Shown here: piece by piece, positions 8,693-17,285 of the stretch
How positions within the stretch are numbered: position 1 is the stretch's first letter
Layout: every line of letters begins with the position of its first letter
NCBI GenBank assembly: GCA_009937255.1
Contig: JAACCT010000061.1
Coordinates: 1 to 41,505, forward strand
Reading direction: 5' to 3'
Source: Dehalococcoidales bacterium
Lineage (GTDB): Bacteria; Chloroflexota; Dehalococcoidia; Lucifugimonadales; Lucifugimonadaceae
Length of the DNA: 41,505 nt
Translations under genes and position numbers: made by a program
Notes under the pieces: generated by a model
Databases searched by the model: none
Told to the model about the DNA's origin: nothing
Seen by the model: the letters and a program-made list of their open reading frames with translations, nothing else

Positions 8693-9217
8693 TTATTTAG
8701 ATAATATTTTATAATTTACTATTATTAATAATAATCCAAAAAAATTAAAAAAAGCCATTAATGGTATCGAAATAAAACCTAATTCCCATAAATATGGGCT
8801 AGAACAGTTGATAATTTCACAACTTTCTTCAACTGGAAAAAGTTGAATTGAATAATGGTATAAAGATATAACAATTCCAATTATTAAGAAGGGTAAAGAA
8901 ATTATTATTCCATTTTTATCATTTTTTAACCAACTCATACAATAAATAATGACTAAAGGGAATAAAAATATTCTTTCAAACCAACAATATTTACATGGCT
9001 CAAGATCTTTAATCTCTGACAAATATAAGCTTGATATCGTTCCTATTGCTGAAATAATAAAGCAATACATTAGTACTGATCTATATTCCATATCAAATTT
9101 GTTATGAATTAATTTTGTAATTTTATTTTTAGGGGAAAAAAAATTAATTATGGTAACTAAAGAAAGCAGAGAAATGTAAATAAGACTTAATATTGCAAGT
9201 ATTTGAATTTCAAACAT
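8693..9217 (-). CDS. DsbB/BdbC-like disulfide oxidoreductase
   Basis: This 174-aa polytopic membrane protein has about five hydrophobic segments (near residues 5-25, 50-66, 82-94, 104-121 and 150-167). Two cysteine pairs fit the DsbB/BdbC family: Cys75-Cys78 (PCKYCWFER) after the second segment, and Cys133-Cys138 in an external loop. Such proteins reoxidise an extracytoplasmic thiol oxidase and pass electrons to quinone; menaquinone synthesis genes are in this window. There is an extra N-terminal segment compared with four-helix DsbB. The ATG directly follows the TAA of the DUF3105 gene with no gap. Confidence 0.85.
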   Translation of the reverse strand: MFEIQILAILSLIYISLLSLVTIINFFSPKNKITKLIHNKFDMEYRSVLMYCFIISAIGTISSLYLSEIKDLEPCKYCWFERIFLFPLVIIYCMSWLKNDKNGIIISLPFLIIGIVISLYHYSIQLFPVEESCEIINCSSPYLWELGFISIPLMAFFNFFGLLLIIVNYKILSK

Positions 9218-9904
9218 TTAGTTACCCCTAAAGGATGAAAGAGGAGCCCTATCTTGATATGCTTCAATAAATTCATTGATTTTTACTTCATCAAATTCCA
9301 TTAATTTTAAATGATGTCTCCACCCTGTAATTGTTATAGGGTATTCATCAGAAGCACTAAATGGAGTCATTAAAAATAAGAATTGACTTTCAGGCATTAA
9401 ATCTCGTAAGTTATTTTTTAGTTCATCACATATTTCTGAACCTGAACTTATACTCTTTGCTTCAGTATCTATCCTACTACAATCATAGTGAATTCCAATT
9501 CCACCGTGTAAAAGGTTTGCAACAAGGATTTCATTTGGTAATTGTGTATCATAATTACCCCAAGGAGCTGGAGAAGTTACACCAATACCAGGAATAGGTC
9601 TCTCTACATCATACCAATATGCTCCTGATGTAGGAGGAGCAAGAGTATAACCTTCATGAGGTTCACCTATACCTAATTCTCTTCTTTTTTCTTCAATATC
9701 TGTTGTTACAGGACCTTCTAAATTAACTCCATTACCTTTTATTTTATTAGAAGTAGTACCCGAACCTAATGCAGGACCAATTGTAAGCCCTAAAATGAAA
9801 ACTAATGCTAGTAAACCTCCAAAAAAATAAATAAAGAATCTTCTTCTTCGTTTTTTTTCTTTATTGTTATCTCTTCTCTCATTTGTTATTTGAGATTTGG
9901 ACAT
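9218..9904 (-). CDS. DUF3105 membrane-anchored extracytoplasmic protein
   Basis: The product (228 aa) has a basic N-terminus (KEKKRRRR), one transmembrane helix at about residues 24-45 and an exported domain. That domain matches DUF3105: HEGYTLAPPTSG, then a LLHGGIGIHYDC segment, then a TGWRHH region near the end. It has two cysteines, in HYDC and SEICDEL, that could form a disulfide. The family's function is not established. Because it is immediately followed by DsbB-like and TlpA-like genes, I infer it is a substrate or partner of that thiol-redox pair. An AAGGA ribosome site precedes the ATG. Confidence 0.8.
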   Translation of the reverse strand: MSKSQITNERRDNNKEKKRRRRFFIYFFGGLLALVFILGLTIGPALGSGTTSNKIKGNGVNLEGPVTTDIEEKRRELGIGEPHEGYTLAPPTSGAYWYDVERPIPGIGVTSPAPWGNYDTQLPNEILVANLLHGGIGIHYDCSRIDTEAKSISSGSEICDELKNNLRDLMPESQFLFLMTPFSASDEYPITITGWRHHLKLMEFDEVKINEFIEAYQDRAPLSSFRGN

Positions 9905-9963
9905 TCCTTTTCTATGTTTTGGTCTAGCAGTAGTAATAATAAATTCCTTTTTTTAATTTCTTT

Positions 9964-10860
9964 CTATTGTAATTTATCACCAGTTATAAGTTCATAGATA
10001 TCTAAATACCTTTTTAAAGTATTTTTTATTACTTCATTTGGTAAATTTGGTGGGGGAGGAGTCTTATCCCATATTTGATTACTTAACCAATTTCTAAGAA
10101 ATTGTTTATCAAAAGGTTCAGGAGAGGAACCTATTTTATAATCACTTAATTTCCAAAATCTACTTGAATCAGGAGTTAAAACTTCATCAATTAAAGATAT
10201 TTTGTTATCTATGAATCCAAATTCAAATTTTGTATCAGCTAGTATAATACCCTTTGATAAGCAATATTCATTTGCTTTGTTATATAGTTCGATTGAAATT
10301 TCTTCAAGTTTTTTATAAAGATCTTTTCCAATTAAATTTTTACCATCTTTTTCAGATAAAGGCTGATCATGACCTTCTTCAGCTTTAGTTGATGGTGTAA
10401 AAAGAGGAGAATTAAATTTTTCACCCTCTTTTAGATTTTTTTCTAATTTTTTAAAATTTATTGTTTGAGATTTTTTGTATTCTTCCCAAGCACTTCCTGT
10501 AATATAGCCTCTTACAACACATTCTATATCTATTCTTTTTGCTTTCTTTACAATAGTTGATCTGCTGATAATTTGATTATTTATATTATTAAAATCTGCA
10601 TATTGAGAGAAATCAAAATCTTCTCCTTTACAAATAAAATGAGTATTATATTTTTTAAAAAAATCAAACCAAAATGAACTGAGCTTATTTAATATTATTC
10701 CTTTTCCACCAATTGGTTCGTTCATTATTACGTCATAAGCAGATATTCTATCTGTAGCTATAAAAAGTAGTTTGTCATCATCAAGTTTATATATATCTCT
10801 AACTTTTCCAGAATGAACTTTATTATGTAAATTAGTTTTTTTTATTTTTTGAAAATGCAT
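9964..10860 (-). CDS. purC: phosphoribosylaminoimidazole-succinocarboxamide synthase (SAICAR synthetase)
   Basis: This enzyme joins CAIR and aspartate with ATP in purine synthesis. Motifs seen are HSGKVRDIY at the N-terminus, ATDRISAYDVIM, IECVVRGYITGSAW, the FTPSTKAEEGHD segment and LADTKFEFG...LIDEVLTPDSSRFW. At 298 aa it is the longer form seen in yeast and many environmental bacteria, rather than the 237-aa E. coli form. It starts 1 base after the purB stop. A 59-base gap separates it from the DUF3105 gene downstream. Confidence 0.94.
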   Translation of the reverse strand: MHFQKIKKTNLHNKVHSGKVRDIYKLDDDKLLFIATDRISAYDVIMNEPIGGKGIILNKLSSFWFDFFKKYNTHFICKGEDFDFSQYADFNNINNQIISRSTIVKKAKRIDIECVVRGYITGSAWEEYKKSQTINFKKLEKNLKEGEKFNSPLFTPSTKAEEGHDQPLSEKDGKNLIGKDLYKKLEEISIELYNKANEYCLSKGIILADTKFEFGFIDNKISLIDEVLTPDSSRFWKLSDYKIGSSPEPFDKQFLRNWLSNQIWDKTPPPPNLPNEVIKNTLKRYLDIYELITGDKLQ

Positions 10861-10861
10861 A

Positions 10862-12169
10862 CTAATCTATGTTCCAACCTAAAGAATTAAATTGTTCTTT
10901 TGTAAATCTTAAGTAAAATTTATAATCAAAAATTTCTGAAATTTCAGAAATACTCAATTTTGATTTTATGATTTCATTTTGCAGACATAAATCTTTTAAA
11001 TTATTTCCAGAATCAATACATTCCATAGAAAGTGATTGTACAAGATCATAAGCTTCACTTTTATCCATTCCTGCTTCAATAATCTTTAGCATTACTCTTG
11101 GAGAAAAAATTAGACCTTTAGCTTTATCCAGGTTTTCTAACATTTTTTCTCTATTAATATCCAAATCTGAAATAATTTGATTTGTTAAATAAATAATATA
11201 ATCTAGAGCTATTGATGAATCAGGTAAGATTATTCTTTCAGCTGATGAGTGTGAAATATCTCTTTCATGCCACAATGGTATATTTTCTAAAGAAGCTGAA
11301 CTATTTGATCTTATTATTCTTGATAAACCACAAATTCTTTCAGAAAGTTCTGGATTCCTTTTATGAGGCATTGACGATGATCCTTTTGTCACAAAACCTT
11401 TTTTACCAAAAGGCTCTCTTACTTCGTCAACCTCACTTCTTTGTAAGTGTCTTATTTCTAATGCAATTTTTTCTAAAGAGCTAGCAATTAAAGCTAAATT
11501 TTGAGAATATTCTCCATGAATATCTCTTTGAATAACTTGGTTTGTAATTTTTGCTGGAACAAGATTAAGTTTTTTTGATACAATTTGTTCTAATTCTGGA
11601 GATACTGTCGCATAAGAACCAACTGGACCAGAGATCATACAAATTGCAACTCTCTCTTTAGTTTCATTTAATCTATCTTTGTGTCTTTTTAATTCATCCC
11701 AAAATATACCTAACTTTGCACCAAAACTCATTGGTTCAGCATGCATTCCATGAGATCTTCCTACACAAGGAGTATCAATTTCTTCAATAGCTTTTCTCTT
11801 TAATGAATTCATTAAGGTTTCTAGTTCATTACTTATATGAATTATTGATGCCTTAAGTTGTAGGCTTAAACCTGTATCTTTTACATCATTTGATGTTATT
11901 CCATGGTGAATCCATCTTGATTCTTCTTCTAAATATTCAGAAATTGATTTTACAAATGAAACTATATCGTGTTTTGTTTCATTAAAATACTTTTCATATT
12001 TTTGAATGTCAAATTTGATTTTTTTTATTTTAGATAAATCTTTGTCTGGAATTACACCCATTTCACTCCAAGCTTCACAAGTAGCTATTTCTACATCTAG
12101 CCAAAAGTTATACATTTTTTCATCTGACCATATTGATGAAATTTTGTCTCTTGAATATCTAGGTATCAA
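10862..12169 (-). CDS. purB: adenylosuccinate lyase
   Basis: This fumarase/aspartase-superfamily lyase removes fumarate from SAICAR and from adenylosuccinate. The signature loop GSSSMPHKRNPELSERI lies near residue 263, VGRSHGMHAEP carries a catalytic His region, and HHGITSNDVKDT lies near residue 87. The length of 435 aa is typical of the short PurB type. The start is TTG (MIPRYSRD); its first 11 bases overlap the end of the upstream HAD phosphatase gene, so the two are probably coupled. Confidence 0.95.
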   Translation of the reverse strand: MIPRYSRDKISSIWSDEKMYNFWLDVEIATCEAWSEMGVIPDKDLSKIKKIKFDIQKYEKYFNETKHDIVSFVKSISEYLEEESRWIHHGITSNDVKDTGLSLQLKASIIHISNELETLMNSLKRKAIEEIDTPCVGRSHGMHAEPMSFGAKLGIFWDELKRHKDRLNETKERVAICMISGPVGSYATVSPELEQIVSKKLNLVPAKITNQVIQRDIHGEYSQNLALIASSLEKIALEIRHLQRSEVDEVREPFGKKGFVTKGSSSMPHKRNPELSERICGLSRIIRSNSSASLENIPLWHERDISHSSAERIILPDSSIALDYIIYLTNQIISDLDINREKMLENLDKAKGLIFSPRVMLKIIEAGMDKSEAYDLVQSLSMECIDSGNNLKDLCLQNEIIKSKLSISEISEIFDYKFYLRFTKEQFNSLGWNID

Positions 12170-12839
12170 AACTTTTTCCTTCTTCTAATTCTTTAATATA
12201 TTTTAATAAATTATTAAAGCCTTCAAATTTTTTAGCATTTATTTTTTCATCTAAGCACTTATTATATAACGGATTAAGTGCAAAAATTTCGTCACATTTT
12301 TGAGATGCACAAAAATCTGTTGTAATTCCATCTCCAATATATATTATGAAGTTTTTATTTTTAAAAGATTCTACAGTTTTACATTTACAAATACCCCAAT
12401 CATCAGAACAATTTGAACTATATGAGTCTTTGTAGGAAAACATAACATTAGTATCTGTTTTTCCCATATCAGCTGCAATTAATGTTAAGTCATTTTGATA
12501 ATTTTCTAAAACTGGTTCAATATAAGATTTTATACCTGAACTTAGAATAATTATTTCTATATTTTTATTTTTAGAATAATCAATTAATTCTTTAAATCCA
12601 GTTCTTATTTCAACATTGTTTTTTGAGTATTTTTCTATTTCCAAAATAGATGTTTTTTCTAAAGCTTTTTTAAAAGAATCTTCCTGATATATTCTAAAAT
12701 TTATTCTTTTATCTTTATAACTAGATGCAATTTTCTTGTAATCATTTGGAACAAAATTATTTAGCACTACCTGTGCTGCATTTTTTGTTACTAATGTATC
12801 ATCAAAATCAATTACTAATAAAATATTTTTTTTAATCAT
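12159..12839 (-). CDS. HAD-superfamily phosphatase (phosphoserine phosphatase/MtnX-like)
   Basis: The 226-aa protein has the three HAD landmarks in order: VIDFDDTLVT with the nucleophilic Asp at residues 10-13, IIILSSG near residue 100 (motif II Ser), and YIGDGITTDFCAS near residue 170 (motif IV). The layout resembles SerB/MtnX-type C1-cap phosphatases. It is wedged into the purine operon, overlapping purD by 4 bases (ATGA) and purB by 11, so its expression must follow the purine genes. The substrate is unknown: a nucleotide-pathway phosphomonoester is suggested by context only, and phosphoserine or methylthioribulose-type substrates are possible by family. Confidence 0.72.
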   Translation of the reverse strand: MIKKNILLVIDFDDTLVTKNAAQVVLNNFVPNDYKKIASSYKDKRINFRIYQEDSFKKALEKTSILEIEKYSKNNVEIRTGFKELIDYSKNKNIEIIILSSGIKSYIEPVLENYQNDLTLIAADMGKTDTNVMFSYKDSYSSNCSDDWGICKCKTVESFKNKNFIIYIGDGITTDFCASQKCDEIFALNPLYNKCLDEKINAKKFEGFNNLLKYIKELEEGKSFDT

Positions 12840-14104
12840 TTTTCTTCAGCTTTTAATGCAATATCAGTTCTATAAAAGGAACCTAAAAATTTTACTTTAT
12901 TTATTTCTTCATAAATATTTGCTCTAGATAATTTTATTGATTCGTCTAAGTTTGATAAAACTATAACCCTTCCTCCATTTGTAACTAATTTTCCATCTAA
13001 TTCTTTAGTTCCTGCATGGAAGCAAATAGTATTTTTATTAATATTTTCTAATCCAATTATTTCGAACCCTTTTTTGTAATCCTCAGGATATCCTTCAGAG
13101 CAAATTACTACAGATACTCCTTTTTTATTTTTCCATTTTACTAAGTTATTATTAAAATTACTTTTACTAATACCTAAAAATATTTCACTCAAATTTCCAT
13201 CTAACATTGGCATTATAAGTTCACATTCAGGATCTCCAAACCTACAATTATACTCGATCACTTTTGGTCCATCATTTGTGATCATTATTCCTGTATATAG
13301 CATTCCTTTAAAAGGAGTTCCTAATTTTTTCATAGAATTTAAAGTTGGATAAATTATATCTTTTAAAATTATTTGCTTTAATTCTTCATTCCAAAACTCA
13401 GGAGGAGTATAGCAACCCATTCCTCCTGTATTTGGACCTTCGTTATTGTTATAAACTCTTTTGTAATCACAAACTGCTATTGGTTCCGAAATAGTAGTAC
13501 CATCAGTAAATGTAAAGATACTTACTTCTGGGCCGTATATCTTATCTTCAATTAATATATTTACCCCTGATTTTCCTAATTTTTTTTCTATAAGTAGACT
13601 ATTTAGTGTATTTATCATATCAATCTCTGATTCAGGAAGAAATACTCCTTTTCCCCCTGCGAGTCCATCTGCTTTTATCACAATATTTTTAAACCCTTTT
13701 TTTAAAGAGTATTTTTTTGCATCTTCAAAGCTATGAAAAAATCTTGCATTAGCCGTAGGAATATTATTTTGTAACATAAGTTCTTTAGAAAAAGTCTTTG
13801 AGGATTCAATTTTAGCCGCTTCTTTAGTAGGACCAAAAACTAGAATATTATTTTCTTCCAATAAATTAGTTATTCCTTCACATAGTGGAGCCTCAGGCCC
13901 AACTACTACTAAATCTGGGTTTAATACAAGTATTTTATCTTTAAGATCATTTATATTTTTATATTTAAAATCTATCGTTTCACAAATTTCTGATATACCT
14001 TTATTTTCACCTATACATATAATTTTTGAGATATTTTTATCTTGATTTAATTTCCAAATAATGGAATGTTCTCTTGCTCCTGATCCTATTACTAAAATTT
14101 TCAA
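12836..14104 (-). CDS. purD: phosphoribosylamine-glycine ligase (GAR synthetase)
   Basis: This ATP-grasp enzyme makes GAR. Visible are the N-terminal KILVIGSGAREHSI, VVGPEAPLCEGI, KADGLAGGKGVFLP, the NTGGMGCYTPPEF segment and EYNCRFGDPECELIMPML. I chose TTG at 14104, one base after the guaA stop with GGGAG ahead of it, because it aligns with the family N-terminus (422 aa). An in-frame ATG at 14155 would add 17 unrelated residues lying inside guaA. The 3' end overlaps the HAD phosphatase start by 4 bases. Confidence 0.94.
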   Translation of the reverse strand: MKILVIGSGAREHSIIWKLNQDKNISKIICIGENKGISEICETIDFKYKNINDLKDKILVLNPDLVVVGPEAPLCEGITNLLEENNILVFGPTKEAAKIESSKTFSKELMLQNNIPTANARFFHSFEDAKKYSLKKGFKNIVIKADGLAGGKGVFLPESEIDMINTLNSLLIEKKLGKSGVNILIEDKIYGPEVSIFTFTDGTTISEPIAVCDYKRVYNNNEGPNTGGMGCYTPPEFWNEELKQIILKDIIYPTLNSMKKLGTPFKGMLYTGIMITNDGPKVIEYNCRFGDPECELIMPMLDGNLSEIFLGISKSNFNNNLVKWKNKKGVSVVICSEGYPEDYKKGFEIIGLENINKNTICFHAGTKELDGKLVTNGGRVIVLSNLDESIKLSRANIYEEINKVKFLGSFYRTDIALKAEEK

Positions 14105-14105
14105 T

Positions 14106-15641
14106 TTACTCCCACTCAATCGTACTTGGAGGTTTAGATGTAATATCGTAAACAACTCTGTTTACACCTTCAACTTCATTTATTATTCTTGAAGAAACTG
14201 AAGAAAGTACTTCATATGGTATATCTGACCAATCTGCTGTCATAGCATCTCTTGAATTTACAGCCCTTATTGCAACACATTTTTGGTAAGTTCGATTATC
14301 TCCCATTACTCCTACGCTCTGTGTATTAGTTAAAACAGCAAATGCTTGCCAAATTTTATCGTATAAATTAGCTTTCTTTATTTCTTCTATAAAAATATTA
14401 TCCGCTTCTCTTAAGATATTAAGTTTATAATCAGTTACATCTCCCATAATTCTTATAGCTAAACCTGGTCCAGGAAAAGGATGTCTTCCTAATATTTCTT
14501 TATTTATACCTAATTCCTTTCCGATTTCTCTTACCTCATCTTTAAACAAAAGCCTTAGAGGTTCTAAAAGTTTTAAATTCATTTTTTCTGGTAAACCGCC
14601 CACATTATGATGACTTTTTATAACTACTTGATGACCATCTTTTATTATTGCTGATTCAACAACATCAGAATATAGGGTCCCTTGAGCTAGAAAAGAAACA
14701 TTCTTAATTTTTTTACTTTCTTTTTCAAACACATTTATAAATTCTTTTCCAATTATTTTTCTTTTTTGTTCAGGATCTGTTATATCTTTTAATTTATTGA
14801 TAAAAACATCACTAGCATCAACTCTTAAAACATTTAACCCCAGTCCTTCTTTAAGAAATTTCATTATTTCTTCAGATTCATTTTTCCTAAGTAAACCATT
14901 ATCTACAAATATTGAAGTTAATTGTGAACCAATAGCTTTATGAATTAAAGTTGCAGTAATGCTTGAATCAACCCCTCCTGAAATCCCACAAATTACATTA
15001 TTATTACCAACTTGATCTTTTATATTTTTTAATGATGTTTCAATAAAGTTTTTTGTAGTCCATTTGTTTGATGTTTTACAAATTTCTAGTGCAAAGTTAC
15101 TAAGAATTTGATTGCCATATTCTGTATTATCAACTTCTGGATGAAACTGAACTCCTAAAATATTTTGATGTTCAAAAGCTGCACAAAAAGAATTTTTAGT
15201 TTTAGCTATAATTTTAAAATTAGGAGGTAGATTAATTATTTTGTCCCCATGACTCATCCAAACATTATTTTTTTTAGGAATATTTTTAAAAATCAAAGAG
15301 TTACTGTTAATTGTAAGTTCTGCATTTCCATATTCTCTTTTGTCTGTTTTTTCTACCTTACCTTTGGATTCATTTGCTAATAGTTGCATTCCATAACAAA
15401 TTCCTAAAATAGGTAGATTCTTTTTTTTAATCCAAGATGGAAATTTAGGTGAGTTTTTATCAAATACGCTATTGGGACCCCCTGATAGTATGAAACCTTT
15501 AATATTTCTATCTTTAAAAAAACTTTCGTCTATACTGGGACTTACTAAATCACAAAAAATACTTAACTCTCTAAGTCTTCTTGAAATTAATCTTGTATAT
15601 TGTGAGCCATAATCAAAAATTACTATAGTATCTTGCTTCAA
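14106..15641 (-). CDS. guaA: GMP synthase (glutamine-hydrolysing)
   Basis: This two-domain enzyme converts XMP to GMP. The N-terminal class I amidotransferase has the catalytic Cys in LGICYGMQLL and the His-Glu in GVQFHPEV. The ATP pyrophosphatase domain has the P-loop GISGGVDSS, and the C-terminal dimerisation part ends in VVYDITSKPPSTIEWE. At 511 aa it is full length. The start is TTG (MKQDTIVIFDYG), with no better start nearby. It opens the purine cluster and is divergent from the tsaC-like gene across 60 AT-rich bases. Confidence 0.96.
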   Translation of the reverse strand: MKQDTIVIFDYGSQYTRLISRRLRELSIFCDLVSPSIDESFFKDRNIKGFILSGGPNSVFDKNSPKFPSWIKKKNLPILGICYGMQLLANESKGKVEKTDKREYGNAELTINSNSLIFKNIPKKNNVWMSHGDKIINLPPNFKIIAKTKNSFCAAFEHQNILGVQFHPEVDNTEYGNQILSNFALEICKTSNKWTTKNFIETSLKNIKDQVGNNNVICGISGGVDSSITATLIHKAIGSQLTSIFVDNGLLRKNESEEIMKFLKEGLGLNVLRVDASDVFINKLKDITDPEQKRKIIGKEFINVFEKESKKIKNVSFLAQGTLYSDVVESAIIKDGHQVVIKSHHNVGGLPEKMNLKLLEPLRLLFKDEVREIGKELGINKEILGRHPFPGPGLAIRIMGDVTDYKLNILREADNIFIEEIKKANLYDKIWQAFAVLTNTQSVGVMGDNRTYQKCVAIRAVNSRDAMTADWSDIPYEVLSSVSSRIINEVEGVNRVVYDITSKPPSTIEWE

Positions 15642-15701
15642 ATTATATCCAGAATTATTTTTTTCTATTAAGATTTAAGCATAATGTTATTTTTTTAAAA
15701 T

Positions 15702-16319
15702 TTGAAGATTAAAAATCAAAATATATTAATAGATAAAGTTTTATTAGAACTTAATAAAGAGAAAGTTTGTATTCTTCCAACTGATACTTTTTACTCACTT
15801 TCTGTGGTTGCTGACAGCAATAAAGCGATAGAAAATTTATTTACAATTAAAAATAGAGAAGCTAATAAACCTATACCTTTGTTAATATCTGGCCTAAGCG
15901 ATATAGAAAGATTTTGTGATATTTCTTCATCAAAATTACAAAAACTTTCTGAAACTTTTTGGCCTGGGCCTCTTACGATTGTTTTACCAGTAAATGATTT
16001 ATTACCTAAAGAATTAAATAATGGCTCAGGATTTATAGGATTTAGAGTTCCAAATCATTATTTTACAAAAACAATTATTGAGAAATTAGGAAAGCCTATC
16101 ACTGGAACATCAGCTAATATTAGTAATATTCCTCCTTCTAAAAATATATTAGAAATTATATCTACTTTTAAGAAAACTGTGTCTACAATAGTAGATATAG
16201 ATTGTGGTAAAGAAACTCATTCTTCAACAGTAATAAAGATCGACAAAAATGAATCCATTGATATCTTAAGACAAGGTCCAATTACATTAGATAAGATTAA
16301 AGAAACTATAAACAATTAA
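15702..16319 (+). CDS. TsaC/YrdC-type L-threonylcarbamoyladenylate synthase
   Basis: This enzyme makes the threonylcarbamoyl-AMP used for t6A at position 37 of ANN-decoding tRNAs. Motifs include LPTDTFYSL near residue 26, the KNREANKPIPLLI segment with basic ligand residues, WPGPLTIVLP, GFRVPNH and TGTSANIS. The 205-aa size fits the single-domain TsaC form without the C-terminal Sua5 domain. The start is TTG. It is the first gene of a plus-strand operon and lies 4 bases from the polyprenyl synthase gene. Confidence 0.9.
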   Translation: MKIKNQNILIDKVLLELNKEKVCILPTDTFYSLSVVADSNKAIENLFTIKNREANKPIPLLISGLSDIERFCDISSSKLQKLSETFWPGPLTIVLPVNDLLPKELNNGSGFIGFRVPNHYFTKTIIEKLGKPITGTSANISNIPPSKNILEIISTFKKTVSTIVDIDCGKETHSSTVIKIDKNESIDILRQGPITLDKIKETINN

Positions 16320-16323
16320 ATAA

Positions 16324-17283
16324 ATGAAAAATTTTTTGAATAATTTAGAAAATATCCTAACTAAAGATAATTTAGGATTGTATAAAATGATGCAATATCA
16401 TTTTGGAATAGACGATAACCATGAACAATCCATCAAGTATGAATTTCCCTATGGATCTATTTCTGAAATATTTTCTAATCATTTAAAAATAAATGAAAAT
16501 ATTTCAGTACAAGTTTCGACTGCTATTGAACTACTAAATGCTTCATTCGAAGTACATGAAGATGTAAGAAATGGTAATACAGAAAGGCTAAATAAGGAAT
16601 CTTTATGGTGGAAATATGGACCAGCTCAAGCTATAAATGTGGGAGATGGATTTCAAGCTCTTTCAAGGTCAGTATTGTTAAATATTTCAGATTATTTTGA
16701 TGATCATAAAATTTTATTAGATTTGATATCTAATTTTGATAATAGGATAATTGAAATTTGTGAGACTGAAAATTTTGAGTTAAGTCTTCAAGAGTTACCA
16801 ATAACAAAAACAGATGATTACTTTTCTATTATCAGAAATAAATATGGATCTTTATTATCAAACTCAATGGTTCTACCTTCAAAATTAATAAAAAATGAAA
16901 CAAATAATTTGAGAAATTTAGCTAATAACTTAATGATTTATGAAAAAATACGAAAAGATGTTGAATTTTTAAATCAAGATTCTCCTAAAGACTCTGCTCA
17001 ATTTGGAGGTATATTATCTAAAAATAAACCATTACCAGTTATATATGTTTTTGAAAATGGAAATCCAACACAAAAAAGAAAAATTGGAGAAATTTATTTA
17101 GATAGAGTTATAGACCCCAAAAAAATAACTAATATTAAAGAATTGTGTCTAGAATTAGATACTATTACTTTATCTATAAATACTGCGGAAAAATTTAAAG
17201 AAAAAGGTTACAAAACACTTAAGGATTTAGATTTTTCTGAAGATCAAATAACTGCTATTTTTGAAAAAATTAAACATATTTAA
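16324..17283 (+). CDS. divergent polyprenyl synthetase (isoprenyl diphosphate synthase fold) with eroded Asp-rich motifs
   Basis: The 319-aa protein aligns with all-helical trans-isoprenyl diphosphate synthases: a first motif region near residues 77-85 followed by W.KYGPAQAINVGDGFQALS (93-113), matching the R..P....G...AI..GD element, and a late KNKPLPVIYVFE resembling the K.TLP segment. The catalytic DDxxD motifs are not intact. The first is HEDVRN (residues 78-83), and the second region is YEKIRKDVEF (206-215) instead of FQIxDDxLD. It may be a non-catalytic subunit of a heteromeric synthase or a weakly active enzyme. It is tightly packed between the tsaC-like gene and pgk (2-base gap). Confidence 0.72.
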   Translation: MKNFLNNLENILTKDNLGLYKMMQYHFGIDDNHEQSIKYEFPYGSISEIFSNHLKINENISVQVSTAIELLNASFEVHEDVRNGNTERLNKESLWWKYGPAQAINVGDGFQALSRSVLLNISDYFDDHKILLDLISNFDNRIIEICETENFELSLQELPITKTDDYFSIIRNKYGSLLSNSMVLPSKLIKNETNNLRNLANNLMIYEKIRKDVEFLNQDSPKDSAQFGGILSKNKPLPVIYVFENGNPTQKRKIGEIYLDRVIDPKKITNIKELCLELDTITLSINTAEKFKEKGYKTLKDLDFSEDQITAIFEKIKHI

Positions 17284-17285
17284 TC

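Noticed and set aside
11212-11484. 90-aa plus-strand open reading frame inside purB
   Set aside because: Antisense shadow of the conserved PurB signature region.
15642-15650. TATAAT as the guaA promoter -10 box
   Set aside because: On the minus strand it ends directly before the TTG start, so transcription would begin inside the gene; no alternative downstream start fits GuaA.
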